Positions 28,853 to 37,907 of a stretch of 48,516 nucleotides of DNA are shown piece after piece. The position numbers and the translations under genes are program-made. Position 1 is the first letter of the stretch; the number at the start of each line of letters is the position of its first letter. The stretch is from an uncultured Alphaproteobacteria bacterium (GTDB taxonomy: Bacteria; Pseudomonadota; Alphaproteobacteria; Sphingomonadales; SMXR01). Where the stretch lies: positions 1 through 48,516 of the forward strand of contig CAKZLM010000064.1 of NCBI GenBank assembly GCA_937126915.1. The letters are read 5' to 3'. The notes under the pieces are model-generated. The model worked only from the letters and a program-made list of their open reading frames with translations. It was not told the origin of the DNA and made no database searches.

Positions 28853-29095
28853 ATGGATATTGTGGCAGGGGTCGTTATTTTTTTGGTTTCATGGTGGATG
28901 GTTTTATTCACGCTGTTGCCTGTGGGGGTTCGCTCTCAAGAAGAAGCGGGCGATGATATTGAACCGGGCACTGAACGTGGCGCCCCTGTAAAACCAATGT
29001 TGCTGAAAAAAATGATCGGTGCCACCATTGGCGCAACCGTGATTACCCTGCTGTTCCATTTTGCGTTTGAATATAACTGGGTTCAATTGTCTTAA
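28853..29095 (+). CDS. DUF1467 family two-helix membrane protein
   Basis: This 80-residue protein has a hydrophobic helix at residues 3-23 (GVVIFLVSWWMVLFTLLPVGV) and another at about 53-72. Between them is a polar loop with EEAGDDIEPGTERGAP. The WW, LP.GVRSQEE and PGTERGAP features mark the DUF1467 family, which is largely alphaproteobacterial and of unknown function. It starts 2 bp after the mce stop and is the last gene before the terminator, so it is expressed with the long nuo-to-mce unit. Confidence 0.85.
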   Translation: MDIVAGVVIFLVSWWMVLFTLLPVGVRSQEEAGDDIEPGTERGAPVKPMLLKKMIGATIGATVITLLFHFAFEYNWVQLS

Positions 29096-29175
29096 AGGGC
29101 ATCGAGATTAAAAGGCTGCAGCTTTTAGTCTTAAGTGCTGGCTAACACATCATAAAACTGGCCACCGGACATAAA

Positions 29176-29207
29176 AAAAGCAGGGCGCTGTTTCAGGCCC
29201 TGCTTTT
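29176..29207 (+). terminator. Intrinsic terminator closing the nuo-birA-coaX-rnj-mce unit
   Basis: AAAAGCAGGGC and GCCCTGCTTTT form a perfect 11-bp stem around a 10-base loop. T residues follow on this strand and A residues precede it, so it could act in both directions. No comparable structure was found between nuoA and this point. Confidence 0.92.
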
Positions 29208-29270
29208 CGCGTTTTACCGCTTTTCTCACATGCTGCGTCAATTATATTTTCTTTACAGCATTTTCTCCCC

Positions 29271-29301
29271 CATGTGGTCCTCCCTTAACTTTGGCCACAT
29301 G
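29271..29301 (+). repeat. Inverted repeat CATGTGG / CCACATG
   Basis: CATGTGG (29271-29277) and CCACATG (29295-29301) are exact reverse complements with a 17-bp spacer. The core TGTGG/CCACA recurs 110 bp downstream with closer spacing. Confidence 0.6.
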
Positions 29302-29412
29302 CAGCAGAACATCTATCGATCACTGCTTGCAGCCTTTTTCTAGCCACATTTCGCGCATTTGTCATTAACCTTTTCGTAAGGATTTGATTTTACATCTACG
29401 ATCTGCTTATTT

Positions 29413-29430
29413 TGTGGTATTAAAGCCACA
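29413..29430 (+). repeat. Inverted repeat TGTGG / CCACA
   Basis: TGTGG (29413-29417) and CCACA (29426-29430) are separated by 8 bp, the layout of a dimeric regulator site. A further lone GCCACATT is at 29343-29350. The site is about 120 bp before proS. Confidence 0.5.
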
Positions 29431-29549
29431 TTCGATAGAACTTGCACTTCTTATTCCTTCTATGCAAAAAGGTGATTGCTCTTTTGGGTCTAGTTTGGCA
29501 AAAAAGCGAGTAAGCAAGTTTATATAAACACAATTTTGGGAAGTTCGGC

Positions 29550-30869
29550 ATGAAGCTGTCACGTTATTTTTTACCCACCATTAAAGAAAACCCTGCAGAG
29601 GCACAAATTGCCTCACATCGATTGATGTTGCGCGCTGGGTTAATTCGTCAATCCAGTGCGGGTATTTATTCATGGTTACCGCTTGGTTTACAGGTGTTGA
29701 AAAAAATTGAACAAATTGTTCGTGAAGAACAAGTGCGTGCGGGTGCCCAAGAATTGTTGATGCCGACCATCCAATCGGCAGACCTTTGGCGTGAAAGTGG
29801 TCGTTATGATGATTATGGTCGTGAAATGTTACGTATTACCGATCGTCACGAACGTGATATGCTTTATGGCCCAACCAATGAAGAATTAATCACTGATATT
29901 TTTCGCTCTAACGTTAAATCCTATAAGGACTTGCCGTTAAATCTGTTTCACATTCAATGGAAATTCCGTGATGAGATTAGACCGCGTTTCGGGGTGATGC
30001 GTGGACGTGAGTTTTTGATGAAAGATAACTATTCTTTCGATATTGACGAGGCTAGTGCGCGCCATTCTTATAACGCTATGTTTATCGCTTATTTGCGCAC
30101 CTTTGCCCGCATGGGGTTAAAGGCAATTCCAATGCGCGCTGACACAGGCCCTATTGGGGGTGATTTAAGTCATGAATTTATCGTGGTGGCCCCAACGGGC
30201 GAAAGCGAAGTTTTCTATCATAAATCGTTTGATGATCTGGATGTCATGTCTGAAACCAGCGATGTTAATTTTGACGGTGACCTACAGCCTCTTGTTGACC
30301 GTTGGACAGCGGAATATGCCGCGACAGACGAAATGCATGATGCCACTGCTTGTGATGTACCTGAGGCCGAACTGATTAATGGTCGCGGTATTGAAGTTGG
30401 TCATATTTTCTTCTTTGGGGATAAATATTCCACCCCCATGGGTGCTTTGGTACAAGATAACACAGGCCAGAAAATTCCTGCCCAAATGGGATCATACGGC
30501 ATTGGTGTGTCGCGCTTGGTGGGCGCTATTATTGAAGCCAGCCATGATGATGACGGCATCATTTGGCCTGAGGCGGTGGCACCGTTTAAGGTGGGCATCA
30601 TTAACCTTCGCCATGGTGATGAAGGAACCACGGGTGTGTGTGATGACCTTTATGCCAAGTTACAAGCCGCTGGTGTTGAGGTTTTATATGATGACCGTGA
30701 TGAGCGCGCCGGATCGAAGTTTTCAAACATGGACTTAATTGGTGTTCCATGGCAGATTGTTATTGGACCACGCGGCGTGAAAAACGGAATGGCCGAATTA
30801 AAATGCCGCGCAACCGGTGAAAAGTCTGAGGTATCTTTGGATACCGTGCTTGATCAATTTATTGGATAA
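29550..30869 (+). CDS. proS: Prolyl-tRNA synthetase (short form)
   Basis: This class II aminoacyl-tRNA synthetase charges tRNA-Pro. Motif 1 is in [19 protein letters not shown], motif 2 in [23 protein letters not shown], and motif 3 in [14 protein letters not shown]. The C-terminal anticodon-binding domain covers about 345-439. At 439 residues it lacks the roughly 180-residue editing insertion of the E. coli enzyme, as is normal for alphaproteobacteria. Correction of mischarged alanyl-tRNA-Pro would then need a separate protein. It opens the proS-lolC-lolD cluster. Confidence 0.97.
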   Translation: MKLSRYFLPTIKENPAEAQIASHRLMLRAGLIRQSSAGIYSWLPLGLQVLKKIEQIVREEQVRAGAQELLMPTIQSADLWRESGRYDDYGREMLRITDRHERDMLYGPTNEELITDIFRSNVKSYKDLPLNLFHIQWKFRDEIRPRFGVMRGREFLMKDNYSFDIDEASARHSYNAMFIAYLRTFARMGLKAIPMRADTGPIGGDLSHEFIVVAPTGESEVFYHKSFDDLDVMSETSDVNFDGDLQPLVDRWTAEYAATDEMHDATACDVPEAELINGRGIEVGHIFFFGDKYSTPMGALVQDNTGQKIPAQMGSYGIGVSRLVGAIIEASHDDDGIIWPEAVAPFKVGIINLRHGDEGTTGVCDDLYAKLQAAGVEVLYDDRDERAGSKFSNMDLIGVPWQIVIGPRGVKNGMAELKCRATGEKSEVSLDTVLDQFIG

Positions 30870-30910
30870 GAAAAGCCAATTCACCAATATGCAAGGGGGA
30901 TGCGTTTAAC

Positions 30911-32155
30911 ATGGTTTCAGCCTTTGAATGGGATGTTGCATCACGCTATCTTCGCGCCCGCAAAGGGGATCGATTCATTTCGATCATCGCGGGCTTTTCG
31001 TTGGTTGGCATTTGTTTGGGTGTTGCGGTGTTGATCATTGTGATGTCTGTGATGAATGGCTTTCGTGAAGAATTGGTTGATCGCATGTTGGGCACCAACG
31101 GTCATGCTTGGGTTTCAGGCTATGGTGGTAAACTGGAAAATTACCAAGACCTGAAAGCTGCGATTGATCAATTAGAAGGGGTAAAAACCAGCCATCCTGT
31201 TGTTCAAGAGGGGGCCATGGTCATGCATAATGGCCGCAATGATGGTGCCTTGGTTCGCGGTATGGAAATTGACACCTTCATTAATCACGACATGATTAAG
31301 GACAATGTGACCGCAGGGACATTAGAAGATTTTGAACTGGTTAACAGCATTGCCCTTGGCAGCCGTCTTGCGCGCCGTTTGGGGCTGGAAGTGGGGGATA
31401 CCGTTACCTTGCTAAGTGGTAATGGCGCCAGTACCCCCTTTGGCACGGCACCTCGTATGGCAGGTTTTACTCTTGTTGCCACCTTTGAGGTGGGTATCTA
31501 TGAATTTGATAATAATTTGGTGTTTTTGCCGTTAGAAGATGCACAGCGCTATTTCAAAATGGGTGACACCGTTACAGGTATTGAAGTTTTTACCGAAGAC
31601 CCTGAATTAATTGATAGCATCACCCCGCAAATGGCTGAAATTGTCCGTGGTCAGGGTGTGGTCAGCGACTGGCGCATGCAAAACGCTTCCTTTTATGCCG
31701 CGCTTGAGGTTGAGCGTAATGTGATGTTCTTAATCCTAACGCTGATCATCATCATTGCTGCCTTTAATGTGATCACCAGTTTAATCATGATGGTGAAAGA
31801 AAAATCACGTGATATTGCTATTTTGCGAACCATGGGTGCAGGGCAGGGCAGCATCATGCGTATTTTTATGATTGCAGGGGCATCTGTGGGTGTCATCGGT
31901 ACGGGTCTAGGGTTTTTGTTGGGGGTTTTAATCATTGCTAACTTGCAAACCATTCAAGGCTGGATAGAAGCCATGACGGGGGCTGAATTATGGAACCCTG
32001 AAATTCGCTTTTTAACCGAAATTCCAGCCAGCATGGACGTGGCTGAGGTGATGTTGGTGATCGCTATGTCGCTTGCTTTATCCTTCATCGCTACGCTTTA
32101 CCCATCGTGGCGCGCCAGCCGTATCGACCCTGTTGAAACCTTGAGGTATGAATGA
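30911..32155 (+). CDS. lolC: Lipoprotein-releasing ABC transporter permease (LolC/LolE family)
   Basis: This inner-membrane permease extracts lipoproteins and passes them to LolA for transport to the outer membrane. It has an N-terminal segment FEWDVASRYLRARKGDRFISIIAGFSLVGI with the first membrane helix. A large periplasmic domain follows (about 50-270). Three C-terminal helices form the FtsX-type domain, with the coupling motif KEKSRDIAILRTMGA. It has 414 residues. Only one permease gene is present, so the transporter is probably a homodimer with LolD. The stop overlaps lolD by 4 bp. Confidence 0.94.
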   Translation: MVSAFEWDVASRYLRARKGDRFISIIAGFSLVGICLGVAVLIIVMSVMNGFREELVDRMLGTNGHAWVSGYGGKLENYQDLKAAIDQLEGVKTSHPVVQEGAMVMHNGRNDGALVRGMEIDTFINHDMIKDNVTAGTLEDFELVNSIALGSRLARRLGLEVGDTVTLLSGNGASTPFGTAPRMAGFTLVATFEVGIYEFDNNLVFLPLEDAQRYFKMGDTVTGIEVFTEDPELIDSITPQMAEIVRGQGVVSDWRMQNASFYAALEVERNVMFLILTLIIIIAAFNVITSLIMMVKEKSRDIAILRTMGAGQGSIMRIFMIAGASVGVIGTGLGFLLGVLIIANLQTIQGWIEAMTGAELWNPEIRFLTEIPASMDVAEVMLVIAMSLALSFIATLYPSWRASRIDPVETLRYE

Positions 32156-32832
32156 TGAGTGCGGTATTAAGTATAGAAGATATTCATCAAACCTTTTACC
32201 AAGGTGAAACCGCGATTGAGGTTTTAAAGGGCATTACCCTTGCCGTTCAGGCAGGTGAGGTTGTTGGTTTGGTCGGGCAATCGGGTTCGGGTAAGTCAAC
32301 GCTATTACACATTGCAGGCTTGTTAGAACGCCCTGAAAAAGGCCAGATCAGCATAAACGGTAAAGCCATTACAAGTAATCGTGATGGAGCGCGCACGCGT
32401 GAGCGTTTATCGCATATTGGTTTTGTTTATCAATTTCATCATTTGCTGCCAGAATTTACCGCCCTTGAAAATGTTATTATGCCGCAACGCATTGCCAACC
32501 AAACATGGGAAAAGGCAGAAGAGCGAGGATTGTTGTTATTGGATAAGATGGGCTTGTCAAACCGTTTGGATCATATTCCTGCGGAACTGTCCGGTGGTGA
32601 GCAGCAACGGGTGGCGATTGCCCGCGCTCTTGCCAATAAACCGACGCTTTTGTTAGCTGACGAACCAACAGGTAATTTGGATGAGAAAACATCCAACATA
32701 GTGATGGATGAATTGATCAGCCTTTCCCATGATACAGGCGTTGGAGCGCTGATCGCGACCCATAATATGGATTTGGCAGACCGTATGGATCGCTGCTTTA
32801 CCTTGACCGATGGCAAGCTAAGTGCTCGTTAA
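32152..32832 (+). CDS. lolD: Lipoprotein-releasing ABC transporter ATPase LolD
   Basis: This is the cytoplasmic ATPase that powers lipoprotein release. Walker A is GQSGSGKST (residues 42-50). The Q-loop segment is GFVYQFHHLLPEFTALENV, which contains the family-typical LLPEFTALENV. The ABC signature is LSGGEQQRVAIARAL and Walker B is LLADEPTGNLD. The H-loop is ATHNMDLA. Its 226 residues are typical. It is translationally coupled to lolC. Two start codons lie in tandem (ATGATG). Confidence 0.96.
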   Translation: MMSAVLSIEDIHQTFYQGETAIEVLKGITLAVQAGEVVGLVGQSGSGKSTLLHIAGLLERPEKGQISINGKAITSNRDGARTRERLSHIGFVYQFHHLLPEFTALENVIMPQRIANQTWEKAEERGLLLLDKMGLSNRLDHIPAELSGGEQQRVAIARALANKPTLLLADEPTGNLDEKTSNIVMDELISLSHDTGVGALIATHNMDLADRMDRCFTLTDGKLSAR

Positions 32833-32903
32833 TTCTAACACATTGTTATCTCTGTGAAATAATGTTATTCTTTGTGTGTGGAAACATGCGAGGGGAGAGC
32901 ATT

Positions 32904-33308
32904 ATGACTGACTTATCATCATTAAATTGGCTAGCAATTCTTGTGGCGGCCTTTGCACACATGGTTATTGCAGGTATTTGGTATGGCCCTATTTTCGGGC
33001 AGGCGTGGATGGATGAAAATGGCTTTAAGGCGGAAGACCTTGCTGATAACAGCAAGGGGGCGATGTTACGCAGCACCATTTCTTATTTTATTCTTGCTTT
33101 AGGCATGGCCTATTTAATGCCGGCCATGGGGTTAAGTGGTTGGTTTAATGGAGCCTATATGGGCGCTGCTATGGCTGTTTTTATTCATGGAACAGCGGGT
33201 TATCCCAATTATACCTTTGAGATGAAAAGCAATAAATTATTTTTCATCCATTTAGGCAATTCTGTGCTTGGCATGGCGGCAATGGGTGCTATTCTAGGGG
33301 CAATGTAA
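32904..33308 (+). CDS. DUF1761 family four-helix membrane protein
   Basis: This 134-residue protein has about four hydrophobic helices. It begins with NWLAILVAAFAHMVIAGIWYGPIFGQAWM, the characteristic start of DUF1761 proteins, whose function is unknown. The conserved IWYGPIFG turn and the GTAGYPNYTFEMKS segment are visible. I start it at ATG 32904 after GAGGGGAGAG; the earlier ATG at 32862 has no good ribosome-binding site and adds polar residues. It lies between lolD and dnaE, and nothing in the sequence links it functionally to either. Confidence 0.82.
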   Translation: MTDLSSLNWLAILVAAFAHMVIAGIWYGPIFGQAWMDENGFKAEDLADNSKGAMLRSTISYFILALGMAYLMPAMGLSGWFNGAYMGAAMAVFIHGTAGYPNYTFEMKSNKLFFIHLGNSVLGMAAMGAILGAM

Positions 33309-33344
33309 TCAACCCCTAACCGTTGCTTAAGGAGAGATCAGCCC

Positions 33345-36300
33345 ATGGCTGATAACCCATTGTTTGTGCATTTGGCTGTTCACACGGCTTATTCTTTATC
33401 AGAAGGCGCTATTCACGTTAAAGCACTGCCTGCCTTATGTCAGGAAATGGGCATGCCTGCTGTGGCGATGTCTGATACGAACAACATGTTTGCGGGGTTA
33501 GAGTTTTCTGAAACCCTTAAGGGGCAGGGAATTCAACCCATTGTGGGGGTGACACTTTCTTTTAAAAACCCATATAAGCACGTTGATCCGGGATCTGTTA
33601 AGGCACAGGAATTTGATCAAATTCGCCTTTATGCGCAAAATGATCCCGGTTACCGCAATTTGATGGTTTTGGTCTCCCGTGCTCACCTTGATTCGGCTGA
33701 TATGGAAGACCCGCATATCACCCTTGATGATTTGAAAGAATTATCATCTGACTTAATTTTTTTAAGTGGCGGCACTCATGGTCCCTTATCCAGTCTTTTA
33801 TTGGCAGGCGAGGTTGCAGATGCACTATCGTTGGCGCTGGACTTTAAAGCCGTTTTTGGGGACCGCTTTTATATTGAATTACATCGCCATGGATTAGATA
33901 TACAAAAGGCTGTGGAAGAAGACCTGCTTGATATAGCCTTTGACAGAGACATTCCTATCGTTGCCACCAATGATGTCTATTTCAAAGATGAAGCCATGTT
34001 TGAGGCCCACGATGCGCTACTTTGCATTGCATCGGGCCGTTATGTGATGGAAGAAGACCGCCGTAAGCTAACCCGCAATCACAATTTTAAAACTGCGGCA
34101 GAAATGGTTGAGTTGTTTAAAGACCTTCCAGAGGCTATTGAAAACTCAGTGAATATTGCAAGGCGTTGTGGCTTTGGTGTCGAGAAAATTGACCCCATTT
34201 TGCCAAACTTTGCCGCAGGAAGTGATATTTCTGAGGCTGAGATGTTGCGCCTAGAAGCGGAAAAGGGATTAGAAGAACGCTTAGAAGCGCATGTCTTTAC
34301 TGATGAGATGGATGAGGCTAAGCGCGCAGAGGTCAGAAAGGAATATGATGACCGCCTAACTTATGAGTTAGGCATTATCAATCAAATGGGTTTCCCTGGA
34401 TACTTTCTAATCGTTGCTGACTTTATTCAATGGTCAAAAGATAATGATATTCCTGTAGGGCCAGGCCGTGGTTCTGGTGCGGGCTCAGTGGTGGCATGGG
34501 TTTTGAAAATTACAGATCTGGACCCGTTGCGTTTTGGCTTACTATTTGAGCGTTTCTTGAACCCTGAACGTGTTTCCATGCCTGACTTTGATATCGATTT
34601 TTGTCAGGAAAAGCGTGATCGCACCATTCGTTATGTGCAGGAAAAATATGGTCATGATCAAGTGGCGCAAATCATCACCTTTGGTAAACTACAAGCGCGG
34701 GCTGTGTTGCGTGATGTTGGCCGGGTTATGCAAATGTCTTATAACGCCACGGATAAACTTTGTAAGCTTATTCCCGGTGATGCGGCTAATCAGGTATCAC
34801 TGGCTGATGCGCTGGAACAAGAACCAAAATTAAAGTGGGAACGCGAGAATGACGAGTTAACAGGCCAAGTTATTGATCGCGCCTTAAAGCTGGAAGGTTT
34901 ATTCCGCCATGCCTCAACCCACGCGGCGGGTGTGGTGATTGGCGACAGGCGCCTTGATAAGTTGGTGCCGCTATACCGCGATCCGCGCTCAGACATGCCT
35001 GTAACCCAGTTTAACATGAAATGGGTTGAGCAAGCAGGCCTCGTAAAGTTTGACTTTTTGGGGTTAAAGACCCTTACCGTTATTCAAAAAGCCGTGGATT
35101 TTGTGGCTGAACGCGGCATCCATTTGGACATGGAAAAAGTACCGTTGGATGATCCACGCACCTTCGAGATGTTATCAGCTGGTGATACCGCTGGTGTTTT
35201 CCAGCTGGAAAGTGCTGGCATGCGTCAGGTTCTAAAGGGGCTTAAGCCTAACCAGTTTGAAGATATTATCGCGGTGGTGGCGCTGTATCGCCCCGGTCCG
35301 ATGGACATGATCCCAACATACATTAACCGTAAGCATGGCCTTGAAGAGCCTGATTATCTGCACCCTTGGTTAGAGCCCATATTGAAAGAGACTTATGGTG
35401 TGATGATCTATCAAGAGCAGGTTATGCAAATTGCTCAGATCTTGGCGGGATATAGCCTTGGCGGTGCAGATTTATTACGCCGTGCCATGGGTAAGAAAAT
35501 TGCCGCTGAAATGGAAGCGCAGCGTGATATCTTTACCAAGGGTGCTGAGGAAAAAGGCGTTGATCCGGCTGTGGCAGGGGATATTTTTGACCGTGTGCAG
35601 AAATTTGCCAGTTATGGCTTTAACAAGTCACACGCCGCTGCTTATGCTCTAGTTTCCTACCACACGGCTTATTTGAAGGCTAATTACCCAGTTGAGTTTA
35701 TGGCCGCAATTATGTCGTTGGATTTGAATAACACGGATAAATTAGCGTTTTTCAAAAAAGAATTACAGGCCATGAAGATTGACCTGTTAACGCCTGATGT
35801 TAATGAATCAAACGTGGTGTTTAAGGTTGAGCGTGATGAAAAACTAAAACCCACAGAAGATAACCGCCAACAAGGATTATCAGTGCGTTATGCCTTAGCG
35901 GCAATTAAATCTGTGGGTGAAAAGGCGATGGCCAGCATTGTTGCAGAACGTGAGGCCAATGGGCTTTATAAATCGCTCATAGATTTTGCTGAACGTATTG
36001 ATGTCAAGGTGGTTAATAAGCGCTTGCTTGAAAATTTATCGGCGGCAGGGGCCTTTGACACCTTGGCAGAGAGCAGGGCACAGGCATATGAAGCAGTAGA
36101 AGTGATTATGCGCCACGCCCAAGACATGACTCGTGAGAGAGAAAGTGCTCAAGAAAGCCTGTTCGGCGGTGACGGTGGCGGCATTCAAAAACCACAAATG
36201 CCCGATGTTGATGATTGGTCGCAAAGTGATTTATTGGCCTATGAAAAAAAGGCGATTGGGTTTTATCTTTCCAGCCATCCCCTAGAGATTTACGAAAAAA

Positions 36301-36944
36301 TTCTGACTAAACGCCAAGTTGTTCCTATTCCTGAGGCGTTGAATAATCCCAAATATTGGAGCAGCAAAGAAGGCCAGAAGCAGCAATGGGGCAAAGGTAA
36401 AAAAGGCCGTGGCGCCCCCAAACCTAACACGGTTCGTGTTGCTGGTGCAGTTGAGGGTTATTCCGTTAGACGCTCAAAGAAAACCAACAAGCCGTTTGCT
36501 TATTTATCGCTCACGGATCTTCATGGTGGTGTTGAAGCGCTGGTTTTCCGTGATATGTTGGAAGTGTGTGAAAAAGTGGTTGAAACGGGCAGTCCTGTAA
36601 TTTGTGAGTTGGAATTGCAAAAACGTGATGATGATGACAGCTTGTTCATCAATGTGCGTGGTATCCAAGCCCTTGATGAGGTTGCAGCTAATACCGCCAT
36701 TGACCTTGATATTTATCTAAAACCCGGCATTGCCCACAATGGCAAAGGCGCACATCCTGTTGAATCACTGCGTGATATCCTCAATAAATCATCTGGTGGT
36801 CGCAGTAAGGTGAGCCTTTATGTGCCGTTTGGTGATAATTCCCGTGAAGCGGTGATTGCTTTACCGGGCGGCTATAAATTAACGCCAGAATTAACATCTG
36901 CCATCACTGCAAGTCGTGCAGTGGCTGAGGTTGAGGAGCGTTAG
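33345..36944 (+). CDS. dnaE: DNA polymerase III alpha subunit
   Basis: This is the catalytic subunit of the replicative polymerase. It starts with a PHP domain (VHLAVHTAYSLSEGAI). Polymerase active-site acidic residues are in PDFDIDF (413-419, Asp416 and Asp418) and KFDFLGLKTL (Asp570). GPGRGSGAGSVVAW and NKSHAAAYALVSYHTAYLK are hallmarks of the palm and fingers. A helix-hairpin-helix region and an OB fold (about 1020-1110) follow. At 1199 residues it is slightly longer than the E. coli protein, including a Lys/Gly-rich insert (KGKKGRGAPK). A strong AAGGAGAG precedes ATG 33345. Confidence 0.98.
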   Translation: MADNPLFVHLAVHTAYSLSEGAIHVKALPALCQEMGMPAVAMSDTNNMFAGLEFSETLKGQGIQPIVGVTLSFKNPYKHVDPGSVKAQEFDQIRLYAQNDPGYRNLMVLVSRAHLDSADMEDPHITLDDLKELSSDLIFLSGGTHGPLSSLLLAGEVADALSLALDFKAVFGDRFYIELHRHGLDIQKAVEEDLLDIAFDRDIPIVATNDVYFKDEAMFEAHDALLCIASGRYVMEEDRRKLTRNHNFKTAAEMVELFKDLPEAIENSVNIARRCGFGVEKIDPILPNFAAGSDISEAEMLRLEAEKGLEERLEAHVFTDEMDEAKRAEVRKEYDDRLTYELGIINQMGFPGYFLIVADFIQWSKDNDIPVGPGRGSGAGSVVAWVLKITDLDPLRFGLLFERFLNPERVSMPDFDIDFCQEKRDRTIRYVQEKYGHDQVAQIITFGKLQARAVLRDVGRVMQMSYNATDKLCKLIPGDAANQVSLADALEQEPKLKWERENDELTGQVIDRALKLEGLFRHASTHAAGVVIGDRRLDKLVPLYRDPRSDMPVTQFNMKWVEQAGLVKFDFLGLKTLTVIQKAVDFVAERGIHLDMEKVPLDDPRTFEMLSAGDTAGVFQLESAGMRQVLKGLKPNQFEDIIAVVALYRPGPMDMIPTYINRKHGLEEPDYLHPWLEPILKETYGVMIYQEQVMQIAQILAGYSLGGADLLRRAMGKKIAAEMEAQRDIFTKGAEEKGVDPAVAGDIFDRVQKFASYGFNKSHAAAYALVSYHTAYLKANYPVEFMAAIMSLDLNNTDKLAFFKKELQAMKIDLLTPDVNESNVVFKVERDEKLKPTEDNRQQGLSVRYALAAIKSVGEKAMASIVAEREANGLYKSLIDFAERIDVKVVNKRLLENLSAAGAFDTLAESRAQAYEAVEVIMRHAQDMTRERESAQESLFGGDGGGIQKPQMPDVDDWSQSDLLAYEKKAIGFYLSSHPLEIYEKILTKRQVVPIPEALNNPKYWSSKEGQKQQWGKGKKGRGAPKPNTVRVAGAVEGYSVRRSKKTNKPFAYLSLTDLHGGVEALVFRDMLEVCEKVVETGSPVICELELQKRDDDDSLFINVRGIQALDEVAANTAIDLDIYLKPGIAHNGKGAHPVESLRDILNKSSGGRSKVSLYVPFGDNSREAVIALPGGYKLTPELTSAITASRAVAEVEER

Positions 36945-36948
36945 ATCA

Positions 36949-37647
36949 ATGTCTGAAATGAAGAAGCCCAAAGAGATTGCTCCAGCAAAACTATCAGCCA
37001 CACTTATTTTGATGCGGGACAGCAGCAATGGGCCTGAAATTTTGTTAACCGAGCGCCCGACCAATATGAGCTTTGCTGCTGGAAATGTCGTTTTTCCAGG
37101 GGGCAAGGTCGATAAAGCTGATTTTAAGGCTGCTGAAGCAATTGTCCAACAAAATAACCCGCTTGATGATATAGAGGATGCCGCGTGTCGTATTGCTGCC
37201 TTGCGAGAGCTAGAGGAGGAAACAGCATTAAGCATCGCGCAACAAAATCTTGAGCATATGGCTTATATGGCGCATTGGATAACCCCCATTGTGATGCCAA
37301 AGCGCTTTAGCACTCATTTTTATCTTTTTCCTTATGAGGGTAGCCAAACTGAGCAATTGGTTAGCCCTAATGAAGTTGTGCGGCTTTATTGGCAAACTGC
37401 CGAAGAGGCTCTAGCTAATTTGAGTGTTGGGAAGACCACCATGATGTTTCCAACCCGCCTAAATATTGAATTGATAGCACGGTTTTCAAAGGTGGAAGAG
37501 GCGTTGGCCTTTGCCCATGATCACCCTGTTGTTCCTGTTTTACCAGAGGTTTATAAACGAGATGGTTCGATTTGGGCGCGTATCCCTGAAGAAGCGGGGT
37601 ATGGTGTTACCGAGTTTCCGCGTGATGATCTTATTATTGGTCATTAA
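36949..37647 (+). CDS. NUDIX hydrolase (NUDT19-like type)
   Basis: This predicted diphosphohydrolase has 232 residues. The N-terminal strand region is SATLILMRDSSNGPEILLTERP, followed by FPGGKVDKADF. The catalytic helix reads RELEEETAL, which keeps the Arg-Glu and Glu-Glu metal ligands but has Ala in place of the usual Gly. The spacing between GGKVD and the helix is long (about 40 residues), as in the coenzyme A-type NUDT19/RP2 group. The substrate is therefore uncertain. ATG 36949 was chosen, 4 bp after the dnaE stop; an earlier in-frame start at 36916 lies inside dnaE. Confidence 0.8.
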   Translation: MSEMKKPKEIAPAKLSATLILMRDSSNGPEILLTERPTNMSFAAGNVVFPGGKVDKADFKAAEAIVQQNNPLDDIEDAACRIAALRELEEETALSIAQQNLEHMAYMAHWITPIVMPKRFSTHFYLFPYEGSQTEQLVSPNEVVRLYWQTAEEALANLSVGKTTMMFPTRLNIELIARFSKVEEALAFAHDHPVVPVLPEVYKRDGSIWARIPEEAGYGVTEFPRDDLIIGH

Positions 37648-37810
37648 GGTATTTTCCCTCAATAAAATTCACGCAAGAATAATACAATTACGTGCTAGTC
37701 GATGACTGATTCATAAAAATACGGGGAAAAGCGTTATTTTATTAGGCTTTTGGCTTTTTTTTCTTGCTCTTTCACTAAAAGCGGGGTAAGCACCCGCCAT
37801 TGTAAACACA

Positions 37811-37879
37811 CACAGGGCAAAGTCCATAAGGCAAATTCCTTTGGCCCACCGGTGTCTGATATCAGATACACGCCCTGTG
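37811..37879 (+). promoter_or_regulatory. Structured 5' leader of rpsB-tsf, candidate S2 autoregulatory element
   Basis: CACAGGGC (37811-37818) pairs perfectly with GCCCTGTG (37872-37879). Enclosed are two further stems: CCATAAGG with CCTTTGG (37824-37844) and the perfect palindrome TCTGATATCAGA (37855-37866) extended by GTG/CAC. The result is a three-way junction ending 15 bases before the ribosome-binding site. Ribosomal protein S2 is known to control its own mRNA through a leader in E. coli. Upstream (37727-37760) a weak AAAAGC/GCTTTT stem with a T run may end the NUDIX transcript. Confidence 0.55.
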
Positions 37880-37907
37880 GAGGATGAACCGGATAGGAGA
37901 ATTAGAC

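Larger units (their letters stand above)
29208..29549 (+). other. Non-coding stretch before proS
   Basis: No gene is visible in these 342 bases. The sequence is AT-rich and contains repeated GCCACAT elements and two inverted repeats, listed separately. A promoter for proS is expected. TTGGCA near 29496 with TTTATA 18 bp later is a weak candidate. Confidence 0.5.
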
